From an uncultured Holophagales bacterium (GTDB taxonomy: Bacteria; Acidobacteriota; Thermoanaerobaculia; UBA5066), in NCBI GenBank assembly GCA_937927565.1, contig CALBDV010000454.1, positions 1-5,374 of the forward strand: a DNA stretch of 5,374 bases, in the 5' to 3' direction. The notes below the pieces were generated by a model, which had not been told where the DNA came from, ran no database searches, and saw only the letters and a list, made by a program, of their open reading frames with translations. The position numbers and the translations under genes were made by a program. Shown here piece after piece: positions 1 to 5,374 of the stretch (position 1 is the first letter of the stretch; every line of letters starts with the position of its first letter).

Positions 1-1164
1 GAAGAACGCCGCGACGTCGGTGTAGGTGAGGCGCGCCTTCGAGTGGATGACGCTCCGGTAGAACTCGGCCGCGATGGTCTCGCCCTTCGCGTCGAGCGTG
101 AGCTGGGCCGTCACGGTCCGCTTCTCCTCGCGAGGACGGAGGGAGCAGAGGTCGTTGGAGAGGCGCTCGGGGAGCATCGGGACGGCGCGGTCGGGGAAGT
201 AGACCGAGGTGCCCCGCTCGAAGGCTTCGGCGTCGAGGGCCGAGCCGGGGGTGACGTAGTGCGAGACGTCGGCGATGTGGATGCCGAGGCGGAAGCCGCC
301 GCCGGGGAGCTCCTCGGCCGAGATCGCGTCGTCGAAGTCGCGGGCGGTCTCGCCGTCGATCGTGACGATGCAGTCGCGGGTCAGGTCGCGGCGGGTCCGC
401 CACTCGCCGTCCTGGATCGCCGCCACGGCGCGCTCCGACTCGTCGACCGACTCCCTCGTGAACGTCCGGGGGATGCCCCACTTGCGCGCCACGACCTCGA
501 CGTCGATGCCCGGGTCGCCGGGGAAGCCGATGAGCTCGATGACCTCGGCCTGGGCGAGGCGGTGCTCGTCGGGCCAGGCGGTGATGCGGGCGTCGACATA
601 GATGCCGTCGGGGGCGTCGAGGTCCTTGCCGGCGGGGACGCGCAGGAGGGCGTCGATCTTCGTGTCGTAGGGGACGATGACGGTGCCGTCGGGGCCGCGG
701 GCGATCCGCCCGACGACGGTCTCGCGCCGTCTCACGAGGACCTTCGTGACGGTGCCGGTTTCGGTCGGGCCGCGGAAGCCGCGTCGCGGCCTCGCCTTCT
801 CGACGAGCACCAGGACGAAGTCGCCGTCGAGAGCCGAACCTGCCCCGCCCCGCACGATGGGGAGGTCCGGGACGCCCCGCTCACCCGATAGAAGCCACGC
901 CCTCCCCTCGCCCCGGATGGCGATGCGGCCGGCCACGAGGTTCGTGTACTGGATGAGGGAGAGCTTCTCGCCGCGGGTGCGGACGACGAGGCCCTTGCGC
1001 TCGAGGGCGTCGACCTCGGCGTGGAGGGCGTCGAGGGCGGCCTCGTCGGGAGAGGGGCCGAGGAGCTCCTTCGCGAGGTCGCGGAAGGAGAGGATGCGCC
1101 GCCCGCGCGGCGAGAGGGCCGCGAGGACGCGGCTTTCGGGGATATCGGGGGTCACAGGGGTCAC
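1..1164 (-). CDS. rnr: Ribonuclease R (RNB-family 3'-5' exoribonuclease), 3' end cut by window edge
   Basis: The enzyme degrades RNA processively from the 3' end, including structured RNA, in the cytoplasm. The 388 codons visible cover roughly the N-terminal half of a protein that is usually 700-800 aa. Residues about 9-68 form a winged-helix-like N-terminal region. Residues about 77-125 and 145-230 look like two cold-shock/OB modules. The RNB catalytic domain begins near residue 255. The metal-binding signature is intact: TIDGETARDFDDAI at about 268-281, with Asp270, Asp276, Asp278 and Asp279 matching the four catalytic aspartates of RNase II/R. It is followed by GIHIADVSHYV (294-304) and LPERLSNDLCSL (331-342), both typical of the family. 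I chose the GTG at 1164 because AAAGGA lies 4 nt upstream; an in-frame GTG at 1155 is the alternative. The gene lies 58 nt downstream of a tRNA-Leu and could share its transcript. RNase R is preferred over RNase II because of the N-terminal helical region and two OB modules. Confidence 0.96.
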   Translation of the reverse strand, partial: MTPVTPDIPESRVLAALSPRGRRILSFRDLAKELLGPSPDEAALDALHAEVDALERKGLVVRTRGEKLSLIQYTNLVAGRIAIRGEGRAWLLSGERGVPDLPIVRGGAGSALDGDFVLVLVEKARPRRGFRGPTETGTVTKVLVRRRETVVGRIARGPDGTVIVPYDTKIDALLRVPAGKDLDAPDGIYVDARITAWPDEHRLAQAEVIELIGFPGDPGIDVEVVARKWGIPRTFTRESVDESERAVAAIQDGEWRTRRDLTRDCIVTIDGETARDFDDAISAEELPGGGFRLGIHIADVSHYVTPGSALDAEAFERGTSVYFPDRAVPMLPERLSNDLCSLRPREEKRTVTAQLTLDAKGETIAAEFYRSVIHSKARLTYTDVAAFF

Positions 1165-1312
<148 letters not shown>

Positions 1313-1328
1313 ACGAGCGGGGAGCGGG

Positions 1329-1357
1329 AGGATACGACGCGAGGGAGATGGCGTCAA
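1329..1357 (-). promoter_or_regulatory. Sigma70-type promoter for tRNA-Leu
   Basis: On the minus strand the -35 element TTGACG (1357-1352, 5 of 6 consensus bases) is separated by exactly 17 nt from the -10 element TATCCT (1334-1329, 4 of 6). A start about 7 nt past the -10 would fall near 1322, giving a leader of roughly 10 nt before the mature tRNA 5' end at 1312. The placement in the 90-nt gap between the STAS gene and the tRNA, in an otherwise very GC-rich stretch, supports it. It may also drive rnr. This is prediction from sequence only. Confidence 0.7.
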
Positions 1358-1402
1358 ACAACGGAAGGCCTCAGGAACGCCGGGCAGGCGCGTCCCGCTC
1401 GC

Positions 1403-1744
1403 TCACCCCGCCAGGTACGCCAGCGCGGCCTGGTCGTCGGGAAAGATGCGGATGAGGGTGTCCAGCCGCGTCAGCTTGAGGAGTGCCACGACCCGGTCCC
1501 TGGGCCTGACGATCGCCATCCGGCGGTCCCGCTCCTCGAAGCGCTGGAGGTAGCCGATGAGCTCTCCGAGGCCGGTGGAGTCCAGGGTGTCGATCTTCTC
1601 GAAGTCGAGCAGGACCGGCCCCTCGTCTTCCTCGAGGACCTTCTCGAGGAACTCGGAGAACTGCCGGGCGCTCTCCCCCAGCTTGACGACCCCCTGGATC
1701 CTCAGGATCGTCGCCCCGTCGCGCCGCTCGCGGATGATGATCAC
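1403..1744 (-). CDS. STAS-domain protein (anti-sigma factor antagonist-like)
   Basis: This 113-aa protein is a single STAS domain and nothing else, the usual size of SpoIIAA/RsbV-type anti-anti-sigma factors. The family binds an anti-sigma/switch kinase and is controlled by Ser/Thr phosphorylation. The signature is IDTLDSTGLGEL at residues 51-62, matching the D-S-[ST]-G-L-G motif; Ser56 aligns with the phosphorylated Ser58 of SpoIIAA. Before it, residues 1-20 give the opening strands (IIIRERRDGATILRIQG), and residues 75-90 give MAIVRPRDRVVALLKL. The start is GTG at 1744, overlapping the stop of the PilZ gene as GTGA; an open frame continues further upstream but only as a shadow of that gene. 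It is the last gene of the operon. No kinase (RsbW/SpoIIAB-like) or phosphatase partner is visible in the window, so its partner must be encoded elsewhere. Its position next to a PilZ protein suggests a role in controlling the exopolysaccharide or acyl module, which is inference. Confidence 0.93.
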   Translation of the reverse strand: MIIIRERRDGATILRIQGVVKLGESARQFSEFLEKVLEEDEGPVLLDFEKIDTLDSTGLGELIGYLQRFEERDRRMAIVRPRDRVVALLKLTRLDTLIRIFPDDQAALAYLAG

Positions 1745-2454
1745 TTCCCGCCCCCGGCGGCCCGCTCGCGGGAAGAGACGAAGCGCCCGATCCGGTCGCG
1801 GTCGCGCGCGGAGAGCTCGAGGAAGCGGACCCCGAAGACGGGACGGAACGACGAGGCCTCGTAGGCCCTGCGGGCGACCTGCCCACGGCTCTTCACGGAA
1901 TCGGGGTCTTCGGGGAGAAAGAACTCGACGTCGACCACCCGGCCGACGCTCAGCTCGCCGTCCACCTCGGCCAGAAGGCCGTTCACGGAGACGTTGAGCG
2001 TCTTGCCGTGGACGGTCGCGCCCTCCACCCGGAGCTCGTGGACGCGAAGCATCGTGTTCACCTCGCGGCGGACGGCGACCTCGGTGAGCCGGCGAACCTT
2101 GTCGAGCAGCTCGCCATCGGGAAACGGGGCGAGGAGGAAGTCGTTGATTCCGGCGACGAGGCACTCCTCGAGGTGCGTCGAGCCGGACGGAACGACGACC
2201 ATGATCGACGTCGCCCGCCAGCGCGGGATGGAGCGCAGGTGCTGGGCCGCCTGCACGCCCCCCTCCGGGCCGAATCCCTCGTCGAGGACGACGAGGTCCG
2301 CCGCCGGCGAGGCCGGAAGCGCGTCGAGCCCCTCCAGGGTCCCGACCGGCGTGACGAGAAAGCCAACCGGCGTGAGGATCTCCTCGCCCCGGGCGAGCAG
2401 CCCGTCGCGGCGGCCCGCGAGAACGACGTGGCGGCGAACGGGGGCAGCCGTCAC
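1741..2454 (-). CDS. Degenerate response-regulator receiver domain fused to a PilZ domain
   Basis: The protein has 237 aa. Residues about 8-125 resemble a CheY-like receiver: VVLAG strand, DLVVLDEG with Asp58 at the phospho-acceptor position, SIMVVVPSG, and AGINDFLLAPF near residues 101-111. It is degenerate: the acidic pair after strand 1 is replaced by GRRDG, and the Lys of the usual KPF motif is Ala (LAPF). Residues about 128-230 are PilZ-like, with the second signature NVSVNGL (N154, S156, G159; [DN]xSxxG) and GVRFLEL near 208-214. The first PilZ motif, RxxxR, is not recognisable; arginines at 129, 130 and 137 lack the right spacing. PilZ domains are c-di-GMP receptors, but binding here is doubtful without RxxxR. 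Start is GTG, overlapping the preceding stop as GTGA, with GGAAGGG about 9 nt upstream. It is followed by the STAS gene, again by a 4-nt overlap. Likely a regulator of the operon's product or of polysaccharide export; target unknown. Confidence 0.82.
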   Translation of the reverse strand: MTAAPVRRHVVLAGRRDGLLARGEEILTPVGFLVTPVGTLEGLDALPASPAADLVVLDEGFGPEGGVQAAQHLRSIPRWRATSIMVVVPSGSTHLEECLVAGINDFLLAPFPDGELLDKVRRLTEVAVRREVNTMLRVHELRVEGATVHGKTLNVSVNGLLAEVDGELSVGRVVDVEFFLPEDPDSVKSRGQVARRAYEASSFRPVFGVRFLELSARDRDRIGRFVSSRERAAGGGK

Positions 2455-2861
2455 GCCGCGACGCCCTTCCGAACCGTGACGGCCCCGGTGCAGACGCGCC
2501 GGCCCTCGGCGTCGGTCACGGTTCCCTCGAACCTGACGATCGGGCCGAGGACCCCGACGATTCGCACGTCGACGTTCAGCAGGTCGCCGCTCTCGGGCGT
2601 CCGGTCGAACGTGAAGTCCGAGACTCCCGCGAGGAAGCCGCTCCGGCCGACGCCGGGGTCTCCCCCTTCGAGGAGGAGCGCTGCCTGGGCGACGACCTCG
2701 ACGAGGGTGAGCGGCGGGAGGAACCCGTCCGCACCCGTCCGGCGTCCGCTCCCGGTGACGAGAGCGCGGACTCGCCCCTCCGCCGGCCCGCGCTTCTCGA
2801 CCGTTCGCTCGACGAAGCGGAAGGGGTAGACGTGGGGAAGCTCCTCCCTGACAGGGTTCAC
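2451..2861 (-). CDS. FabZ-like hotdog-fold protein (3-hydroxyacyl-ACP dehydratase-related), atypical active site
   Basis: At 136 aa this is slightly shorter than FabZ (about 145-155). The opening ELPHVYPFRFVERTVE (7-22) is the FabZ N-terminal signature (LPHRYPFLLVDRV). The helix containing VEVVAQAALLL (54-64) matches the FabZ catalytic helix, with Glu55 at the active-site Glu position. The strands following (residues about 72-132, e.g. GDLLNVDVRIVG and CTGAVTVRKG) fit the hotdog sheet. What is missing is the GHFPGHP loop bearing the catalytic His: the equivalent stretch reads TGADGFLPPLT (42-52) and has no His. It may therefore be an inactive or differently acting dehydratase, a thioesterase-like hotdog, or a binding or scaffold subunit. 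Its place directly after the ACP gene, by a GTGA overlap, argues that it acts on acyl-ACP substrates. Start is GTG at 2861. Confidence 0.82.
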   Translation of the reverse strand: MNPVREELPHVYPFRFVERTVEKRGPAEGRVRALVTGSGRRTGADGFLPPLTLVEVVAQAALLLEGGDPGVGRSGFLAGVSDFTFDRTPESGDLLNVDVRIVGVLGPIVRFEGTVTDAEGRRVCTGAVTVRKGVAA

Positions 2862-3127
2862 GCGGCCTTCGACTCGACGAACTCGCAGAGGGCGTTCACG
2901 GAAGCAAAGGCCTTGACCCCCACCTCCTCGTCCTGGACCTTGATGCCGAATTCCTTCTCGATCCCGAGGACGAGCTCCAGCGCGTCGATCGAGTCGAGCC
3001 CGAGCCCGCTGGGGTCGTCTCCGAAGAGGGGTGCGTCGTCCTTTATGGACTCCGGCTCGATCTCCAGCTTCAGCTGCCGGACGATCAGCGCCTTGACGCG
3101 CCCCTTCAGCTCTTCAACCTGCTCCAT
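2858..3127 (-). CDS. Acyl carrier protein (phosphopantetheine-binding)
   Basis: An 89-aa, acidic, helical carrier protein. The attachment motif GLGLDSIDALEL lies at residues 41-52, with Ser46 as the 4'-phosphopantetheine site in the DS[IL] context. Helix I is ELKGRVKALIVRQL (6-19), and the DDAPLFG run (30-36) precedes the motif. The sequence is somewhat longer before the motif than housekeeping AcpP (usually about 78 aa, DSLDTVEL). The DDAPLFG...GLGLDSIDALEL pattern is closer to the dedicated ACPs of secondary acyl pathways such as aryl-polyene-type or other specialised FAS clusters; this is my recollection of the family, not a search result. Start is ATG with a strong AAGGAGG 5 nt upstream, the only ATG and the strongest ribosome site in the operon. 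That fits a carrier needed in excess over the enzymes. It presumably carries the chain handled by the neighbouring acyltransferase, ketoreductase and hotdog protein. Confidence 0.95.
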   Translation of the reverse strand: MEQVEELKGRVKALIVRQLKLEIEPESIKDDAPLFGDDPSGLGLDSIDALELVLGIEKEFGIKVQDEEVGVKAFASVNALCEFVESKAA

Positions 3128-3131
3128 TCCG

Positions 3132-3160
3132 CCTCCTTCCGGGCGATCTCCCGGAGTATA
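3132..3160 (-). promoter_or_regulatory. Strong Shine-Dalgarno of the ACP gene with an adjoining hairpin
   Basis: In the only real gap of the operon (3191-3128) the minus strand carries AAGGAGG (3138-3132), 4-5 nt before the ACP ATG. Directly upstream is TCCGGG-AGATCG-CCCGGA (3155-3138), a 6-bp stem with a 6-nt loop whose last paired base is the first A of the Shine-Dalgarno. A TATACT hexamer (3160-3155) looks like a -10 box, but no acceptable -35 lies 16-18 nt upstream. The ribosome site is well supported. Regulation by the hairpin, or an internal promoter, is speculative. Confidence 0.5.
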
Positions 3161-3191
3161 CGAGGCGTGGGACCTGCCGGACGAGGACCCG

Positions 3192-3935
3192 TCAGCCGAC
3201 GAACCCGCCGTCGACGCGGATCGTCTGCCCGGTTATGTAGGCCGCCCCGTCCCCGCAGAGGAAGGAGACGAGGGGCGCGATGTCGGCGGGGACGCCGAAG
3301 CGGCGGAGGGGAATCCGCTTCGTGAAGTCCTCCCGGGCCTCCGTGGTCAGGAACGAGATCATCTCGGTGTCGACGAACCCGGGCGCGACGCAGTTCACGG
3401 TGACCCCGTACGGGCCCACCTCGGCCGCGAGCGACTTCGTGAAGGAGACGAGCGCCCCCTTGGCCGCGGCGTAGTTCGTCTGCCCGGCAGAGCCCATCAG
3501 GGCCGCCAGGGACGAGATGTTCACGACGCGCCCCCAGCGCCGCCGGAGCATCCCGCGGACGACGGCCTTCGTCGCCCGGAAGCTGCCGCCGAGGGAGGTG
3601 TCGATCACCTCGTCCCAGCTGGCCTCGGGCATCAGGGCGAAGAGCCCGTTCTTCAGGACCGCCGCGTTGTTCACGAGGACGTCCACCCCGCCGCGCTCGG
3701 CGTCCAGGCGGTCGGCGACGGCGGTGATCTCCTCCCGGGAGGTGGAGTCGGCCCTGGCAGCCTCGCCGCTCCCCCCGGCCGCGGTGATCCGGCGGACCGT
3801 CTCGGCGGCGCCGGACGCGTCGGACCGGTAGGTCACGAGGACGTGGAGGCCATCGGCGGCGAGCCTCTCGGCGATGGCCTGGCCGATGCCTCGCGACCCG
3901 CCCGTCACCCAGGCCACTTTCTGGCGTTCACTCAA
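3192..3935 (-). CDS. FabG-like 3-oxoacyl-ACP reductase (short-chain dehydrogenase/reductase)
   Basis: This 247-aa protein has the length and layout of FabG, which reduces 3-oxoacyl-ACP with NADPH. The cofactor motif is VTGGSRGIGQAIA (10-22), with Arg37 after strand 2 (TYRSD) fitting NADPH preference. Then come VLVNNAAV (86-93), RVVNISSLAALMG (136-148) with catalytic Ser142, and NYAAAKGALVSFTKSLA with Tyr155 and Lys159. VNCVAPGFVDTEM and ITGQTIRVDGGFVG close the fold, the latter the canonical FabG C-terminus. One oddity: the fourth member of the catalytic tetrad, the Asn in the usual DTNLxG, is Ser114 here (DTSLGGSF). The start is TTG at 3935, overlapping the acyltransferase stop as TTGA, with a purine-rich GGGGGAGGAG about 7 nt upstream; the frame extends further upstream only as a shadow. 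The gene lies between the acyltransferase and ACP genes, which supports a dedicated acyl pathway over the housekeeping fabG. Confidence 0.93.
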   Translation of the reverse strand: MSERQKVAWVTGGSRGIGQAIAERLAADGLHVLVTYRSDASGAAETVRRITAAGGSGEAARADSTSREEITAVADRLDAERGGVDVLVNNAAVLKNGLFALMPEASWDEVIDTSLGGSFRATKAVVRGMLRRRWGRVVNISSLAALMGSAGQTNYAAAKGALVSFTKSLAAEVGPYGVTVNCVAPGFVDTEMISFLTTEAREDFTKRIPLRRFGVPADIAPLVSFLCGDGAAYITGQTIRVDGGFVG

Positions 3936-4915
3936 GTCGTCTCCTCCCCCGCCACGATCTCGGCACCGCGTCCTTCCGACGGCGCGCCGAGATCGGATGC
4001 GAAGCGGGCGATGCCCACCGGGTCCTCGAGGACATCGGCCTTCGACCGGCGCAGGGTCCAGCGGTGCATCTTCGAGAGGACGTCGCCCGGCCCGATTTCC
4101 GCGAAACGGATCTCCCCCGCCGCCGCCATCGCCGTCAGGACGTCGGACCAGCGGGACGGGCGGGAGATCTGCGTCCCGAGAACGAGCCGGGCCTCTTCCT
4201 CGCTCTTCACCTCGCCACCGACCATCGGAGCGTAGAGGGCGGCGCGCCCCGGCCACGTCATCCTCACGCGGCGGGCGACGAACTCCGAGAGGCCGTCCGT
4301 GACGGGCTCCAGAACGGGCGAATGCATGGGCCAGCCGAGCGGCAGGACCTCGGCCCGGAGCGCGCGAGGGGCGAAGTGGTCGAGGGCCCGGAGGACCGGT
4401 TCCCGGCGTCCCGTCAGGACGACCTGCTGGGCCGCGTTGACGTTGCCGATGGCCACGTCGTTCGGGTCGCGTGTGAGGCGGGCGAGCCCGGAGGCGATCT
4501 CGACCTCCGGAAGCCCGATCACGAAGCCCATCGCCCCGGCCGGGGCACGCTCCCGGAGAAGCCGTTCGGCCTCGAGGAGGACGTCGAGAGCGGACCGGCG
4601 GTCCAGGACACCGGCCCCGACGAACGCGGCGTAGGTTCCGAGGCTGTAGCCTGCGCAGGCCGCCGGCTCGAGACCGTGCTCTTTACCGAGGACGTCGAGA
4701 ACGGCGACGGAGACGGCGAAGACGCCGACCTGGGCGGGAAGGTCGTCGTGGAGGTCCGATCGTCCCTCGCCGAAGTAGACCTCCCGGACGTCCACGCCGG
4801 TCCGCTCGGCGATCTCGGCGAACCAGGAATCGACGTAAGGGAAGGAGCGAGCGAGCGCCTCGCCCATCCCGGCCTTCTCGGAGAGCTGGCCTGGCAGGAG
4901 GGCCGCGAACCTCAC
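3932..4915 (-). CDS. FabD-like malonyl-CoA:ACP transacylase / acyltransferase-domain protein
   Basis: At 327 aa this is near the usual FabD length (about 305-315). FabD moves malonyl from CoA to ACP. The N-terminal LLPGQLSEKAGMG (6-18) corresponds to FPGQGSQxxGMG. The nucleophile elbow is AGYSLGTYAA (88-97), with Ser91 as the nucleophile; the conserved GHSLGE has become GYSLGT. PMHSPVLEP (196-204) gives the catalytic His198. TQISRPSRW (248-256) matches the QxxxPVRW block, and FAEIGPGDVLSKMHR (271-285) the E-x-GPG-x-VL block. The RGxxMQ motif, whose Arg binds the malonyl carboxylate, is not clear: the region reads EAERLLRERAPAGAM (115-129) and a nearby Arg118 might substitute. Acyl specificity is thus uncertain. 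Start is GTG at 4915, overlapping the deacetylase stop as GTGA, with GAGG about 7 nt upstream. The next gene overlaps as TTGA. Confidence 0.9.
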   Translation of the reverse strand: MRFAALLPGQLSEKAGMGEALARSFPYVDSWFAEIAERTGVDVREVYFGEGRSDLHDDLPAQVGVFAVSVAVLDVLGKEHGLEPAACAGYSLGTYAAFVGAGVLDRRSALDVLLEAERLLRERAPAGAMGFVIGLPEVEIASGLARLTRDPNDVAIGNVNAAQQVVLTGRREPVLRALDHFAPRALRAEVLPLGWPMHSPVLEPVTDGLSEFVARRVRMTWPGRAALYAPMVGGEVKSEEEARLVLGTQISRPSRWSDVLTAMAAAGEIRFAEIGPGDVLSKMHRWTLRRSKADVLEDPVGIARFASDLGAPSEGRGAEIVAGEETT

Positions 4916-5374
4916 GCCGCCACCTCGCCCGGCAGGTGCCCGGCCGGGAACGCCTCGGAGAGAGAGTGTGCCCTGTGGCGCGAGAGAAGGCGCGAAAGGC
5001 GGGGCACGACGCGGCCGCGTCCGCCGAAGTGAACGAGCCGGGCGACGGGCGACAGGTCCATCGGAGGGTGCTCCTCGTCGACCTCCCAAGGGTGAAGGTA
5101 GAGGACCGGGCTCTCGCCCGAGCCGAGGGCCGCGTCGACGGCCGCACCGACGCGGGCCTCGCGAGACAGGCGCGACGTCCAGCCACCTCCGAGCATCGCG
5201 GGGCGGCCGAAGAACGTCCCGACGAGGGGCGGCACCTCGAGGATGTCGCCGGACGGGGTCGACAGGACCGTGGGCCGGCGGGGGTTGCCGGGATCCCCGA
5301 TCGGCGGGACCGCCAGGAGGGAGGAGTCGACCCGGAACCCTTCCTCGACGAGAGTCGGCAGGTGGGGGCTCGAG
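4912..5374 (-). CDS. Polysaccharide deacetylase, DUF3473-type C-terminal region (5' end outside window)
   Basis: An open frame of 154 codons enters from the right edge and ends at TGA 4914-4912. The visible part begins within the deacetylase (NodB-like) fold at EEGFRVDSSLL, the typical G[YF]xxDSS element, and continues through GNPRRP, GDILEVPPLVG and MLGGGWTSRL (the GGGYFR-like block). It ends with VLYLHPWEVDEEHPP (the YLHPWE part at 5100-5083) and RLVHFGGRGRVVPRLSRLL, the HPWE-D-x-xxP plus (R)HY-x-N-like signature of DUF3473. That C-terminal domain is known from polysaccharide deacetylases of exopolysaccharide loci, particularly those linked to exosortase/PEP-CTERM systems. The metal-binding HxxxH and catalytic Asp would lie upstream and cannot be checked. 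Role: probably N-deacetylation of a cell-surface or exported polysaccharide. The stop overlaps the acyltransferase start by GTGA, so the two are translated together. No exosortase or PEP-CTERM protein is visible here. Confidence 0.88.
   Translation of the reverse strand, partial: SSPHLPTLVEEGFRVDSSLLAVPPIGDPGNPRRPTVLSTPSGDILEVPPLVGTFFGRPAMLGGGWTSRLSREARVGAAVDAALGSGESPVLYLHPWEVDEEHPPMDLSPVARLVHFGGRGRVVPRLSRLLSRHRAHSLSEAFPAGHLPGEVAA

Noticed and set aside
43..891. A 282-codon plus-strand open frame opposite rnr
   Set aside because: The minus frame gives an unmistakable RNase R with the RNB catalytic aspartates. The plus product is a repetitive Gly/Asp/Arg/Val shadow.
1374..1391. Possible intrinsic terminator after the STAS gene
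   Set aside because: A 5-bp stem (GCGCC/GGCGT, one G-T pair) with a 5-nt loop is followed by only two T residues; too weak to call.
1745..2164. N-terminal extension of the STAS frame
   Set aside because: The frame stays open upstream of 1744, but there it is the Arg/Pro-rich shadow of the PilZ gene. The STAS domain is complete from the GTG at 1744, which also forms the same GTGA overlap as the neighbouring junctions.
3155..3160. TATACT as an internal promoter -10 for the ACP gene
   Set aside because: The hexamer is good, but the sequence 16-18 nt upstream (around CGTCCG) does not resemble a -35 element; one hexamer alone is not enough.
2832..4235. A 467-codon plus-strand open frame across the ACP and FabG-like genes
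   Set aside because: It is antisense to two genes with clear family motifs. Its product is low-complexity, rich in Arg, Gly, Pro, Ser and Asp, and shows no recognisable domain; long antisense frames are expected at this GC content.
3936..4256. N-terminal extension of the FabG-like frame
   Set aside because: The extension is a shadow of the acyltransferase C-terminus. FabG proteins begin only a few residues before the VTGGSRGIG motif, which fits the TTG at 3935.
4064..5032. A 322-codon plus-strand open frame opposite the acyltransferase and deacetylase
   Set aside because: It is antisense to motif-bearing genes, with biased composition and no domain.

Overview
The window is GC-rich (roughly 70 % by eye) bacterial DNA. 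Every gene I can support reads on the minus strand, and plus-strand open frames look like codon-bias shadows. Many starts are GTG and one is TTG. The gene content (RNase R, a DUF3473-type exopolysaccharide deacetylase, a PilZ protein) suggests an environmental Gram-negative such as an Acidobacteriota or Myxococcota-like lineage. That placement is inference, because no phylogenetic marker is complete here.

In transcription order, from the right edge leftwards, the layout is as follows. (1) The C-terminal part of a polysaccharide deacetylase (5374-4912). (2) A FabD-like acyltransferase (4915-3932). (3) A FabG-like ketoreductase of the SDR family (3935-3192). (4) A 64-bp gap with a strong Shine-Dalgarno, followed by an acyl carrier protein (3127-2858). 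(5) A FabZ-like hotdog protein that lacks the usual catalytic His motif (2861-2451). (6) A degenerate receiver-PilZ protein (2454-1741). (7) A single-domain STAS protein (1744-1403). Every junction except KR/ACP is a 4-nt stop/start overlap (GTGA four times, TTGA once), so this is a tightly coupled operon whose beginning lies beyond the window.

Downstream of the operon is a tRNA-Leu(CAG) gene (1312-1223) with its own well-spaced sigma70-type promoter (1357-1329). It is followed after 58 nt by rnr (RNase R), which runs off the left edge. The 58-nt spacer is rich in inverted repeats.

My reading is that the operon joins a small type II fatty-acid/polyketide-like acyl module (acyltransferase, ketoreductase, carrier protein, hotdog) to exopolysaccharide metabolism (DUF3473 deacetylase) and to signalling (PilZ plus STAS). 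No ketosynthase, thioesterase or transferase is visible in the window. Several module members carry altered catalytic motifs, so the product and even the activity of each enzyme are open. The RNase R/tRNA part looks like ordinary housekeeping DNA.
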